From assembly GCF_013372205.1 (NCBI RefSeq), contig NZ_CP053831.1:1709479-1773478 (forward strand): 64,000 nucleotides of DNA, read 5' to 3'. Position 1 is the stretch's first letter. Every line of letters starts with the position of its first letter. Below the pieces are notes generated by a model that was given only the letters and a program-made list of their open reading frames with translations, was not told the DNA's origin and ran no database searches. A program made the translations under genes and the position numbers. The DNA is from Campylobacter mucosalis. GTDB lineage: Bacteria; Campylobacterota; Campylobacteria; Campylobacterales; Campylobacteraceae. Positions 8,298-17,594 of this stretch are shown here, piece by piece.

Positions 8298-8884
8298 TTG
8301 TTATAGCTTGTGTTTGATAGGTTTTTCATAGGTTGGGTTATTTGTGTTAAATTTAGAGTGTTGTTTGCTATTAGCTGTGAGTTATTATTTATTATGCTCT
8401 CTTGGTTACTATGTCCTTGTGAGTAGTTTAAGCCAGCACTTCCTCCTCCACCTCCATACATACTAAATTTAATACTTCCACCTAGCTCTTTAGTATCTTG
8501 TTTAGATGTATATGTATCTTGTGATGATGATATGTTTAGGTTGTTTGTGTTTATGTCTATGTTATTAGAGGCTATTAGGTTTGAGCCAGTTATATTTGTG
8601 CTGGTATCTTTATCTTTATTGGTTGATATAGATATGTTGTTTGCTTGCAGGTTTGATGAGATAGAGGTTGTTTGTGTGGTGTTTGATTTAATGTCTTTAC
8701 CATTTACATCTCCTGCTATGCCTACGCTAAAGCCATAAGTACCTGAGCTACTTACTGCTGCTACACTTTGGCTTATTAGGGCTGCTGTGTCATCAGCGGT
8801 TAGGGGTTTTAAGCATATTAAATTTGCTTGTAATCCTAATACAAATAAGATTATGCTAAATAATATGCTTGAAATTTTAGTCAT
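8288..8884 (-). CDS. Orphan FhaB-type fragment with signal peptide
   Basis: A 198-residue ORF. Residues 1-20 look like a signal peptide (MTKISSILFSIILFVLGL...). From about residue 33 it is very similar to an internal repeat region of FhaB2 (AALISQSVAA...SSGTYGFSVG, MYGGGGGSAGLNYSQ). Near residue 178 it jumps to a segment resembling another FhaB2 site (LSNTSY), then stops. No toxin or TPS domain is present. It may be a recombination scar with a start by chance, or a donor cassette for gene conversion. I favour a decayed module. Confidence 0.55.
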   Translation of the reverse strand: MTKISSILFSIILFVLGLQANLICLKPLTADDTAALISQSVAAVSSSGTYGFSVGIAGDVNGKDIKSNTTQTTSISSNLQANNISISTNKDKDTSTNITGSNLIASNNIDINTNNLNISSSQDTYTSKQDTKELGGSIKFSMYGGGGGSAGLNYSQGHSNQESIINNNSQLIANNTLNLTQITQPMKNLSNTSYNKWK

Positions 8885-8900
8885 TTACTTCTATTTTATA

Positions 8901-9641
8901 CTAATATTCAGGATGTATCCATTGCACTAGTGGATTATGTCCGGCATTTGGGTCATATTTTTTATCATAATGCATTAACCCCTCTTTTTCCATACGAGCA
9001 GTATCTATGTCGTGAATGATAATACTATCAAATAGCTCTTTTTTGGTTTGTTTAAAAATTTTAAGAGCTTGCATTGATTTATCTTTATCAAACAAAGAAA
9101 CTTCATACTGTATAACAAGATATTTAATTATATTAGCATTATCTTTTACATAGTATGGGCATTTGGTAGTATAAAATATCTTAGTAGTTGCTTTGTAAAT
9201 CTCTCTTGTAGTTTGACACTTTATATTTCCTATATAATCAATATTGTCACTTAGAAGCCCGTGATGAGTCCAGCTAATCATTTCATCAATACTTGCTTCT
9301 TTATTATCTGGAAAACTGGCTTTAAAATACTCTTTAAAATACTCTTTTGGACTAATTTTAGTTTTTTCCATTTTAAAATATTTATCAATAGTCTTTTTAT
9401 CCTCCACTTTTTCTATAAAAGAAAATTGTTCTGACATTTTTAAATTCTTAATACGCCTGTAAAATGCTGAAAAAGGGTCGTGAATATAATATCCTGTTGT
9501 CCATTCACTATTTGAATTCTTTGGCATAATAAAACTATAAGCCTTATAATTTCTTTTTGCTCCAAGCTCCAGTGGAATAAAATCAGATTTAAAACAACCA
9601 CTAAAAACAAACGCAACTAAAAACCACACTAAATACTTCAT
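8901..9641 (-). CDS. Lipoprotein, candidate immunity protein of the FHA locus
   Basis: A 246-residue protein with a clear lipoprotein signal (lipobox VFSGC, Cys16), so it is exported and lipid-anchored. It contains the surface-rich segments WTTGYYIHDPFSAFYRR and ISWTHHGLL. No known family is recognised. It lies two genes downstream of FhaB2, after a remnant of another lipase-like C-terminus (9723-9830). Periplasmic lipoproteins are typical immunity proteins for secreted lipase effectors (Tle/Tli pairs), so an immunity role is inferred from position and topology only. Confidence 0.6.
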   Translation of the reverse strand: MKYLVWFLVAFVFSGCFKSDFIPLELGAKRNYKAYSFIMPKNSNSEWTTGYYIHDPFSAFYRRIKNLKMSEQFSFIEKVEDKKTIDKYFKMEKTKISPKEYFKEYFKASFPDNKEASIDEMISWTHHGLLSDNIDYIGNIKCQTTREIYKATTKIFYTTKCPYYVKDNANIIKYLVIQYEVSLFDKDKSMQALKIFKQTKKELFDSIIIHDIDTARMEKEGLMHYDKKYDPNAGHNPLVQWIHPEY

Positions 9642-9722
9642 TGTTATTTCTCCTTGTTAAATTTTATTTCTTTGTATAGGTTGTTATTATAATTTTGCAT
9701 AGAGTGACCCCATATCTTATCC

Positions 9723-9830
9723 TTATTTATATTCATCTTTTAAGTATTCATTAGCATTTGAGCCAGTTAAACCAAATACATTAGATACCAAATCCCGGTC
9801 ATTTACAATATAGGTAAAATTGTGTTTTAC
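9723..9830 (-). pseudogene. Remnant of an exoprotein C-terminus (lipase-like tail)
   Basis: A short frame on the minus strand is preceded directly by a stop and encodes 35 residues. The core HNFTYIVNDRDLVSNVFG resembles the end of lipase-like effector domains, where a Tyr/Asn-x-x-Asp-x-Val segment carries the acid residue. It parallels RPGDYVS near the FhaB2 C-terminus. It has no start codon and is read as the 3' stump of a displaced C-terminal module. Confidence 0.5.
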
Positions 9831-10297
9831 TTAACTAACGTTAAGTCTTTTTTGTTTAAAAAATAATCCTGCTTGGCACCTTCTGTTCTATATACTTTAC
9901 AAAAGCCATCGTTATAACACTCTTGTATAAGTGCCACCTCTAGCTCTTCCCATATTTTAAATTTTTTTATATATTTATCATTCTCTTTAATATACCAAAA
10001 AACATTCTCAGGCTGAATAATTTTATAAACTTTCTCATTTGGCACTTCTTGACAATCCTTGTAATTAAAATATTTAACAATATAATTATGCTTATTCTTT
10101 TTAGCACTTGCACCATAACCCTCAGTGCCATATAGCATTTTGCTATTTGGGTTATTTGGGTCAATATACCACTTTTCAGTGTAGTATGGCGTATAGCTAA
10201 TTGACAATATTTGATTATCAAAAAAACCATCACATTTTCCAGCATAGCAACCACTTATGAATAATACTAAAAAAGTTATAAATAAAATATTTTTCAT
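9827..10297 (-). CDS. Lipoprotein immediately downstream of FhaB2, candidate immunity protein
   Basis: A 156-residue lipoprotein (lipobox FISGC, Cys17). Its ATG abuts the FhaB2 stop (TAAATG), the coupling expected of an effector/immunity pair. The mature part has several Cys (KCDGFF, KDCQEVP, QECYNDGFCKVYR) that may form disulfides in the periplasm, and many Tyr/Lys. No family is recognised. Because the FhaB2 C-terminus looks lipase-like, an anchored periplasmic inhibitor is a reasonable inference. Confidence 0.62.
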   Translation of the reverse strand: MKNILFITFLVLFISGCYAGKCDGFFDNQILSISYTPYYTEKWYIDPNNPNSKMLYGTEGYGASAKKNKHNYIVKYFNYKDCQEVPNEKVYKIIQPENVFWYIKENDKYIKKFKIWEELEVALIQECYNDGFCKVYRTEGAKQDYFLNKKDLTLVK

Positions 10298-13200
10298 TTA
10301 ATACTCCGTGTCTTGTTTTAACATATTCTTATAATTCTCAGTCCCGTGTCCCGACATAAACCAAGTTTTTGGGTTAAGTATATTTTCTGGATAGGATACA
10401 TAATCTCCGGGTCTTTTAAAGATTTTTAAAATTTTTTCATTATTTTCATTTGGTTTGCCATAAATTTTAATCAGTGTTTCATCTCTCATCGGAGCCCCAA
10501 AACTATAATATGTGTTTTTATTATTTGCCCCATACTTTGCTATCTCGTGAAATTGTGAGTGCATAAATATATAGTATTGTATTAGGTCTGAAAGCTCATT
10601 TTGTTTTTTGGTTATTTGTTTGCTTATGCCTGTTTTTCCATTGAATTTATCCACTAAAAATTCTATCCCATCTGCTAAAAATCCCCTCGATGGGTTATAC
10701 CATACTTGAAAATCATCACTTCCTATTATATTTCTTCCGCCTTTTAAAGCGTCCTCTTTTGTATTTAATATACCATTGCCATATACATTACGTGAGTTTT
10801 TATCGCCTAAAACTTCAAACTGACTATCCTCATATCCAAAGTATCCTGGTATATTTCCTAGTAATCCACCTAAATTTTCATTTGTAGGCAATACTCCTAA
10901 ACTTAAAGCACCAAACATATTCCAAACATAACCAACACCAGCTTCAAATGGATTATCGCTATTTTCATCAGGGAGTGTTTGTGCTATTGTAGCCATATTT
11001 TTATCCATATCCTCAAACTCCCTCTTAACCTGTTCTCTACCCTCTTTACTAAGTAACCTTGTATCTAGTGTGGAGTTTATGTTTGATGATATGTTTGTGT
11101 TGTATAGGTCTTTGTTTATTTTAGTTGTATCTGTGTTTAGTTTAGATATATCATCTGAGTTTTCTTTGTCTTTTATATTTAGATTACCTTGTCCTATTGT
11201 AGCTAGGGTTTTAGAGTGGGTGTAGTTTAAATTTCTATTGTTTGTGTAGTTTATTGATGATATTTTATTATGTTGGTTTGTGTCTTTGTCTTTTTTATTG
11301 TTTTCTTGGTTGTTTGATTTATTGGTGTTAGTTGTCTCTGTTTGTGTGTTGTCTTTGTTGTTTTGTTTGTTGTTGTTACTATTTAATGCATAGTTAAGTC
11401 CTATACCTAAACTTGTTCCTTTTGTATAGCTTGTATTTGATAGGTTCTCATAGGTTAGGGTATTTGTAGTTAGGTTTAGGTTTTTATTGTCTATGAAGTT
11501 ACCATTCTCATCAAAGCTTCCAGCTGCTATCATTGAACCTTTTAGATGAGTGTTGTTTTTAGTGTTGATGTTTATGTTATTAGCTGTTATGCTTGATAGG
11601 GTTGTTTGTTTATTTATGGTGTTTAATTTGTCTTGGCTGAAATTTGAGTTTATGCTTGATGGTTTTATAGTGCTTATATCTACAAAGTGGTCTTTGCTTA
11701 TTAGTGATGGTTTTACTGGTGTGTTGTTATTTATTTGATTGCTTTGAGTTTTACTTAATCCACTAAATCCTATACCAGCACCTAGGCTTGCTCCTTTATA
11801 GTTTGATTGGTATATATCTCTTTGGCTTTGTAAGCTTAGGTTGTTTGTGTTTAAATTTAGAGTGTTATTAGCTCTTAGGTTTGCTCCTTTTATGGTTGTG
11901 TCATTTGATGTGTTGATGTTTATATCATTGTGTGCTAGTAGTTGGCTATTGTTGTGTGTTGTGTTTTCTTGATCTAAGTTTGATTGTGAGTAGTTTAAGC
12001 CTGCACTACCTCCACCTCCACCATACATAGTCATCTTAACACTACCGCTTAGCTCTTTGGTTTTAGAGTCTGCTTTGTAGGTATCTTGGCTAGAGTTTAT
12101 GTTTAGATCTTTAGTGTCTATGTTTATGTTGTTGTTTGCTATTAAGTTTGAGCCAGTTATGTTTGTGCTGGTATCTTTGTCCTTGTTGGTTGAAATTTTA
12201 ATATTGTTTGCATTTAGGTTTGATGATACAGATGTAGTTTGTGCGGTATTGGATTTAGTGTTGCTACCTTTTATATCACCAACTATGCCTACGCTAAAGC
12301 CATATGTGCCTGAGCTACTTGTTGCTGCTACACTTTGGCTTATTAGGGCTGCTGTTTTAGAGGCTACGTTTGTAGTTGCTAGGGCGATATTTGCTATATA
12401 GTATTTTTCTTCATCTTTTACATTATCTATTATATCTGTTAGATCCTCTATGTCAGAGTAGTCTATACCTACCTCTTTGTTTTTATATCTTTGTTTTATA
12501 TCTGATAGTTTGTCTTGTAGGTTTGAAACCTCTTGTTTATATTTATCATACTCTTTTTTTACACTCTCTAATTGCTTTATGGCCTCTTGTAAAGCTATGG
12601 CAGCTGGAGCTATCTGGGCGTATTCGTTTTGCACAGTAAGAGATAGGGCGGCATTAGCCTCTTTTAGGGTTGTGTCTGTGCTAATTGTATCTGTGCTGTT
12701 TGATATGTATATGTTGCCATTGTTTGAATGTAGGGTTATATCCTCTTTGGCATTTATATCAGCTCCTGTGATAGTTATATCTTTGTCGGTGGTGATGTTT
12801 AAATTTTTAGCTTGTAGGTTTGAGCTTATGCTTTTGGTGGATGAGATGTTGTTTGTAGCTTTTTCATAGGCTGCATCAGCTAGGCGGATCTTGGCTGATG
12901 TATCTTTTTTAAGTTCTGATAGAGATTTTGGTTTGGCATCTTTTAAGATATCGCCTATATGAGCTATACTAATACTGGTTTTTTTATCTATGTTGTAGCT
13001 TTCATGGGTATTAGTAGCGTTTAAGATGGTGGCAGTGTTTGCTTTTATGTTAGTATCTTGATCTGATTTAATGTTGGCTGTAATGATGGCATTGTTTGCA
13101 TGTATATTAATATCTTTATTTGCTGTGATGTTTGATAGCTTAGATAAACCATCAAGGCTTCCTTTTTGATTCTCTTGGGCTTTGTAAATTTCTCCCCCAT

Positions 13201-16200
13201 TTGTTCCTAGTGTGCCAACATAGGTAAATATACCAAGCGGATTAAAACTACTTTTTTTATGAACACTTACCTCTTTAACCTGCTCTTTGGCTGCTATGAT
13301 ATTTATATCATTATCTGCATTTAGGTTTAATGCCTTTATGCTTGATATATCTGATGAGATGATATTTATATTGTTTGTGGCGTTTAGGTTAATGTCGCCT
13401 GTGCTTGTGCTTAAAGATGAACCTTGTAAATTTGCTTTTGCAAGTGAATGCATATCAAGGCTTTTTTTAAGCCCGCCCCAGCTTGATTTGCTAGTATGTG
13501 AATAATCTAGACTCTCATATACTGCTGGATTTAGGTTAATATCCTTTGCATTTATATTTATCTCATTATCCGCTACTAAATTCGCCCCCTGTATAGTTGT
13601 ATCTTTATTTGAGATTATGTTTATGTTATTAGCATTTAGATTTGATGATACAACATCTTCTTTTATGGTTTGTGTGGTTGTCTGCTTTTTAGATAAAAAG
13701 CCTTTGCTTGTTATTTTACTTGTTAAATCTATGGTGTCGTTTGTGGAGGTTATTAATAGGTTGTTGTTTGAGTTTAGGTTTATATTATCACTTGCGTTTA
13801 GGTTTGTGCTTACTAGTGTAATATCATTTGCTTTTAAATTTATGTTGTTTGCGTTTAGGCTTGAGATTTGATTGGTGGTTATAATGCCTTTAAAGGTTGT
13901 ATCTTTACCGCTTATATTAAAGCTCTCTTTGGCTTGATTGGTTTTTATATTTAGGTCGTTTCTAGCTTGTAGGTTTATATTGTTTTTAGCACTTAAATTT
14001 GCTCCACTTATGTTTAGATTGTTATTAGCATTTATGTTTATATCTTTTTTAGCTATTAATTCTGACATAGCGCCTAGTGTGGTATTGGTAAAATTCCTAC
14101 TGCTATAAGAGTTTGTTGTTTGGTCTATAAATATATCATTTGCGTTTAGGTTTATGTTTGAGGCAGTTATAGCTGATGATGTTAGGCTGATATTTTTATC
14201 TGCGTTTAGGTTTACACTGCTGTTTGCTATTAGTAGGCTATCTTTGTTTATAATGTTATTTGCATTAATGGCTATATCATTAGCTATTAATGCTCCATTA
14301 TTAAACACATTTGCATCTGCGTCAATCTTAATATCATTTTTAGCTATTATTAGTGAGCTTTTATCTATTTGTGAATATGTTTTTTTATTTAATCTATCAT
14401 TTAAAAGAGAGTTTGCGTTTTTATATAGGTTATCAAACTTATTTAGCATAAAAGGCATATTTGCACCGCTTGTGCTATATAGATAGCCAGTATCTATTGG
14501 GGTAAATTTTATATAAGGTATGTGGTTTGGTTTAAATAGTGGTATGTTTATGCTTTGGTTTGTTTTACTATTTATATCACCATTATTTAAATTTATCACA
14601 CTTGCATAAAAGCCATTGTTTGCAGCTAGTATTGCTGGGTAGCCATCTTCTTGGTAAGTATAGTTCTTATAAGCACTATTGCCACCCTTAGTAACCCATT
14701 TTTTCTGTCCAGTAAGCTTACCTAATTTTTTCCACTCCTGTTGTCTGTATTCATATTTTATATGACTACTAACACTCCTATCAAGCTCTTTACCTATGTT
14801 GTTTAAAGTACCCAAGAGAATGTTAATATCATTATCTGCATAAATTTGGCTTTTATCGTTTGTGGTTGTGTTTGTTTTTAGATTTATATTATTAGAAGCA
14901 TAAATTTTAGAGGGGATAAAGTTATCTAAACTATCTTGCGTGATATACTCTTTGGTTATGTTGTAGTAGATATTTCTAGTCTTTTCATTTGATTTGGCTC
15001 TATTTGTTGTAACAGCAATAGTGTTTGTGTTTTCATCCAGTAGGATTTGGATAAATGGGTGTGAGCTAGTGCCGTGTAGATAGCTCTTTTTATGTAAATT
15101 TAAAGCATAAGCTGTTGCGTCTTGTGATACTACTCTATTTAGTAGCTCTGTGTTTAGCTCTTTGTCTGTATATGTTTTATTTAATAACTTCCATTCATTT
15201 ATAATCTCATCTTTTATACTTTTTATATTAGCTTCTAGTTTAAATACTCTCTTTCCACAACATTTTAGATTAAGAGTATTAGAGTAGGTGCTAAACCCTG
15301 TTTGTAGTGTGTTTAGCGAGTAGTTGTTTAGATTGTCTGCTTTTATAAATATATCATTAGCTAAGATATTTGATGATGCGTTGTTTATTTGGTTTGCAAA
15401 TAGATTAATGGTGTCTACTGATATTATATTTGAGCTATTTGTGTTTGTTATCTCATTGGCTTGTAAATTTAGATTACTATTTGAGATGATATTTGCTTTA
15501 TCTTTGTTTGTTATTGTTTTATTTGAGATTAAATCTATACTTTTTTCTGATTTTATGATATTAGAGTTTATTATATCCCCATTAGCATTTATCTTTATGT
15601 TTGTAGCTAGGATTATGCCTTTGTTATTTACACCTACTCCGTCATTAGTGGCTATTAGGTTTATCTTATTAGCATACATTCCACCAAGAGATGAGCTATC
15701 TATGGCTATTATGTTTTTATCATTGTTTGCATCTGCTTTTAAAGATAGATTGTTTGCGTGTATGTTTGAGGCTATGTTTATGGTGTTTGCTATTATGTTA
15801 GTGTAGTTAGAGCTATCATTTAGTCCTTTATCTATTATATTTATAGTGCCATTTTTATTTAGATATGAGCTATCTAAATTTTTAGCTATGCTATAAGCAT
15901 TGTTTATATTTACATTTGAGGTGGTAAAGGTAGATGAGTTTGCATTTATTATATTTAAGCCATTTATGTTTATACCACTTGGATTAGCTATTAATAGATC
16001 AGCTCTCTTACCTGCTATTTCTAAATTTCCTTTTAAAAGTGATGGGTCGTTTGAATTTACTTGATTTACTATTAAATTAGCAGAGCCAGAGTTTAAAAAG
16101 GGATTAGCATTAACAAACCCAGCTATGTTTGTTTTATCTCCATTTACTGAGTTGTTTAATACTGTGCCAGTGTTTGGAGTGTTAAATTTAATATACTCAT

Positions 16201-16369
16201 TCATAGATATACCATTCTTAGGTGTGGTTATATTTACTATTAGAGTTTCGTTTGTGGCTTTTAGGATAATAGGCTGGTTAGATTTAGGGGCGTTTGGGTC
16301 TGGGGTTATGGGGTTAGCTAGGGTTTGGATGATAATTAAAATTGGTAAAAAGATATATGGTGTTTTCAT
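10298..16369 (-). CDS. FhaB/CdiA-type two-partner secretion exoprotein 2 (2023 aa, lipase-like C-terminus)
   Basis: A very long secreted beta-helix protein. A signal peptide (residues 1-17) precedes the TPS domain (about 20-260), with NPF and IANPSGININGL motifs needed for export through the TpsB partner. About 1400 residues of short Asn/Ile/Leu-rich haemagglutinin-type repeats follow. A variable insert with paired Cys (CCGKRVF) lies near 370-530. The C-terminal ~200 residues have a different character: WYNPSRGFLADGIEFLVDKF, MHSQFHEIAKYG, YYSFGAPM, RPGDYVS and GHGTENY. This is the layout of an alpha/beta-hydrolase lipase, but the nucleophile motif lacks the usual Gly after Ser-Gln. The gene starts 2 bp after the upstream zinc-ribbon gene stop. 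Confidence 0.88.
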   Translation of the reverse strand: MKTPYIFLPILIIIQTLANPITPDPNAPKSNQPIILKATNETLIVNITTPKNGISMNEYIKFNTPNTGTVLNNSVNGDKTNIAGFVNANPFLNSGSANLIVNQVNSNDPSLLKGNLEIAGKRADLLIANPSGININGLNIINANSSTFTTSNVNINNAYSIAKNLDSSYLNKNGTINIIDKGLNDSSNYTNIIANTINIASNIHANNLSLKADANNDKNIIAIDSSSLGGMYANKINLIATNDGVGVNNKGIILATNIKINANGDIINSNIIKSEKSIDLISNKTITNKDKANIISNSNLNLQANEITNTNSSNIISVDTINLFANQINNASSNILANDIFIKADNLNNYSLNTLQTGFSTYSNTLNLKCCGKRVFKLEANIKSIKDEIINEWKLLNKTYTDKELNTELLNRVVSQDATAYALNLHKKSYLHGTSSHPFIQILLDENTNTIAVTTNRAKSNEKTRNIYYNITKEYITQDSLDNFIPSKIYASNNINLKTNTTTNDKSQIYADNDINILLGTLNNIGKELDRSVSSHIKYEYRQQEWKKLGKLTGQKKWVTKGGNSAYKNYTYQEDGYPAILAANNGFYASVINLNNGDINSKTNQSINIPLFKPNHIPYIKFTPIDTGYLYSTSGANMPFMLNKFDNLYKNANSLLNDRLNKKTYSQIDKSSLIIAKNDIKIDADANVFNNGALIANDIAINANNIINKDSLLIANSSVNLNADKNISLTSSAITASNINLNANDIFIDQTTNSYSSRNFTNTTLGAMSELIAKKDININANNNLNISGANLSAKNNINLQARNDLNIKTNQAKESFNISGKDTTFKGIITTNQISSLNANNINLKANDITLVSTNLNASDNINLNSNNNLLITSTNDTIDLTSKITSKGFLSKKQTTTQTIKEDVVSSNLNANNINIISNKDTTIQGANLVADNEININAKDINLNPAVYESLDYSHTSKSSWGGLKKSLDMHSLAKANLQGSSLSTSTGDINLNATNNINIISSDISSIKALNLNADNDINIIAAKEQVKEVSVHKKSSFNPLGIFTYVGTLGTNGGEIYKAQENQKGSLDGLSKLSNITANKDINIHANNAIITANIKSDQDTNIKANTATILNATNTHESYNIDKKTSISIAHIGDILKDAKPKSLSELKKDTSAKIRLADAAYEKATNNISSTKSISSNLQAKNLNITTDKDITITGADINAKEDITLHSNNGNIYISNSTDTISTDTTLKEANAALSLTVQNEYAQIAPAAIALQEAIKQLESVKKEYDKYKQEVSNLQDKLSDIKQRYKNKEVGIDYSDIEDLTDIIDNVKDEEKYYIANIALATTNVASKTAALISQSVAATSSSGTYGFSVGIVGDIKGSNTKSNTAQTTSVSSNLNANNIKISTNKDKDTSTNITGSNLIANNNINIDTKDLNINSSQDTYKADSKTKELSGSVKMTMYGGGGGSAGLNYSQSNLDQENTTHNNSQLLAHNDININTSNDTTIKGANLRANNTLNLNTNNLSLQSQRDIYQSNYKGASLGAGIGFSGLSKTQSNQINNNTPVKPSLISKDHFVDISTIKPSSINSNFSQDKLNTINKQTTLSSITANNININTKNNTHLKGSMIAAGSFDENGNFIDNKNLNLTTNTLTYENLSNTSYTKGTSLGIGLNYALNSNNNKQNNKDNTQTETTNTNKSNNQENNKKDKDTNQHNKISSINYTNNRNLNYTHSKTLATIGQGNLNIKDKENSDDISKLNTDTTKINKDLYNTNISSNINSTLDTRLLSKEGREQVKREFEDMDKNMATIAQTLPDENSDNPFEAGVGYVWNMFGALSLGVLPTNENLGGLLGNIPGYFGYEDSQFEVLGDKNSRNVYGNGILNTKEDALKGGRNIIGSDDFQVWYNPSRGFLADGIEFLVDKFNGKTGISKQITKKQNELSDLIQYYIFMHSQFHEIAKYGANNKNTYYSFGAPMRDETLIKIYGKPNENNEKILKIFKRPGDYVSYPENILNPKTWFMSGHGTENYKNMLKQDTEY

Positions 16370-16370
16370 T

Positions 16371-16739
16371 TTAGTTTTTACTCTTTTTGGTAAATTCTTT
16401 TTCTATTTTATCAAGTTTTTGAAATTCTCTGTTTTTATTTTTAAATTCTTTATAGTCTTGCAATTCTCCTTTACATTTAGGACAAATTCTATTTTTATCT
16501 TTTACATCTGCGTAATTATAAACTTTTTTGCATTTTTTGCAATGGAGAAAATTTGGGTGCTTTGATTTATAGACGATTAAGAACAAACCGAATGCAAAAA
16601 AAATTATACTAGCAAATATCGCATAATTGCCTAAATATAATGGCTCATAATAGTGATAGCGAAATTCCTTAGTAGCATAAATTCCAAAACTTACAATAAT
16701 AAGAATTAGTCCGCCAAATATACCAGCAAATCTATTCAT
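16371..16739 (-). CDS. Two-TM zinc-ribbon membrane protein preceding FhaB2
   Basis: A 122-residue protein with two N-terminal hydrophobic helices (about 5-25 and 40-60). A zinc ribbon follows, CKKCKKVYN ... CPKCKGELQDYK, then a charged Lys/Glu tail. The ribbon is nearly identical to that at 7983-8297. It overlaps the upstream orphan C-terminal module by 8 nt and lies 1 bp before the FhaB2 ATG, so it is translated in the same operon. No function is known. It might be a chaperone or immunity factor for a neighbouring effector. Confidence 0.7.
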   Translation of the reverse strand: MNRFAGIFGGLILIIVSFGIYATKEFRYHYYEPLYLGNYAIFASIIFFAFGLFLIVYKSKHPNFLHCKKCKKVYNYADVKDKNRICPKCKGELQDYKEFKNKNREFQKLDKIEKEFTKKSKN

Positions 16740-17274
16740 TTATAATATTTTTTCTTATAGGTTCAATAATAAATTCCTTAGCTCCATAACCTAATCCTTG
16801 CAATAATGTATCTGGTGGATTTGGAGATATTGCACCATTTGTAAAATCAACCACCCCATAACCAATAGCCCAATTTCTTGGATTTAACATAAAATTTCCA
16901 AACCAATCTGCATTAGCTTTTGGTGTAAAATTTGTTGGCTTTATGGTTGTTATACTTTTCCCGTCTATAAACATTTTAAAATTCCTTGTTGATTTTCCAT
17001 TTATTACTTGTGTAAATACTGGTTGCTTGCTAATATTATCAATACCAGCTATGGCATAATTTCTTCCGCCGTATATTATAAGTCCATTTTTATTATATGT
17101 GGCGTTTTTCGGTAAATTCTGAGTTATTTTTGCCATAGCGTCTGCTTCTATGTTGTTTAAGGCAGTTTTTATCTCGGTAGCTGTTGTTTTTAAGGTATTT
17201 GTGCCTAATTTAGCCACACCAGCAGTTGGCAATAATGACGGGATATCTATATTGTAAATTTTAATATTTATCAT
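16732..17274 (-). CDS. Orphan C-terminal effector-like module
   Basis: A 180-residue protein without a signal peptide. Its ATG overlaps the stop of the upstream family lipoprotein (ATGA). The N-terminus (IPSLLPTAGVAKLGTNTLKT) resembles a linker before a polymorphic toxin domain. The rest (YGGRNYAIAGID, NPRNWAIGYGVVDFTNG) is unrecognised. It has no TPS or repeat region, so it cannot be exported by the TpsB partner itself. It looks like an orphan CT reservoir module, as seen downstream of cdiA genes. Confidence 0.55.
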   Translation of the reverse strand: MINIKIYNIDIPSLLPTAGVAKLGTNTLKTTATEIKTALNNIEADAMAKITQNLPKNATYNKNGLIIYGGRNYAIAGIDNISKQPVFTQVINGKSTRNFKMFIDGKSITTIKPTNFTPKANADWFGNFMLNPRNWAIGYGVVDFTNGAISPNPPDTLLQGLGYGAKEFIIEPIRKNIINE

Positions 17275-17594
17275 TGCAATAAAACAAAGCTTTCAGTTAT
17301 TTTGCAATTTTCTTTCCCTGATAATATAATCCACTCTTGCACAATCTCTGGTTTATCATCTCTATTTGTTAAATACGCATAATAACACCCTTTTGGATAG
17401 TGCATTACGTATATATATCTATTTTCATCGTAAATTTCCCTGTGGTTTTGATTAGTTTTTGGAATAACAGAAGTTCCTATTTTAGGTTTTAAAACTCTTT
17501 CAACAAAAGTTTCATAAGTTGGAATATAATATTTAGAACAACCACTTAATCCTGATAAAACCATTAGACATAATATGATATTTTTTATATTCAC
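17271..17594 (-). CDS. Family lipoprotein 5 of the FHA-locus array
   Basis: A 107-residue lipoprotein (lipobox GLSGC, Cys19). It carries the family core REIYDENRYIY, then GCYYAYLTNRDDKPE and QEWIILSGKENC, shared by five genes in 17.2-20.0 kb. Two conserved Cys in the mature part may form a disulfide. Its GTG start overlaps the stop of a decayed FhaB-like tail (TAGGTG) and its stop overlaps the next module (ATGA). This is the coupling expected of an effector/immunity cassette. Function is inferred. Confidence 0.65.
   Translation of the reverse strand: MNIKNIILCLMVLSGLSGCSKYYIPTYETFVERVLKPKIGTSVIPKTNQNHREIYDENRYIYVMHYPKGCYYAYLTNRDDKPEIVQEWIILSGKENCKITESFVLLQ

Noticed and set aside
12376..13871. 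Many plus-strand ORFs inside FhaB1 and FhaB2 (e.g. 12376-12639, 13617-13871, 15324-15806, 23267-23749)
   Set aside because: Shadows of the Asn/Ile-rich repeat coding sequence. They lack ribosome binding sites and appear in both paralogues at the same places.
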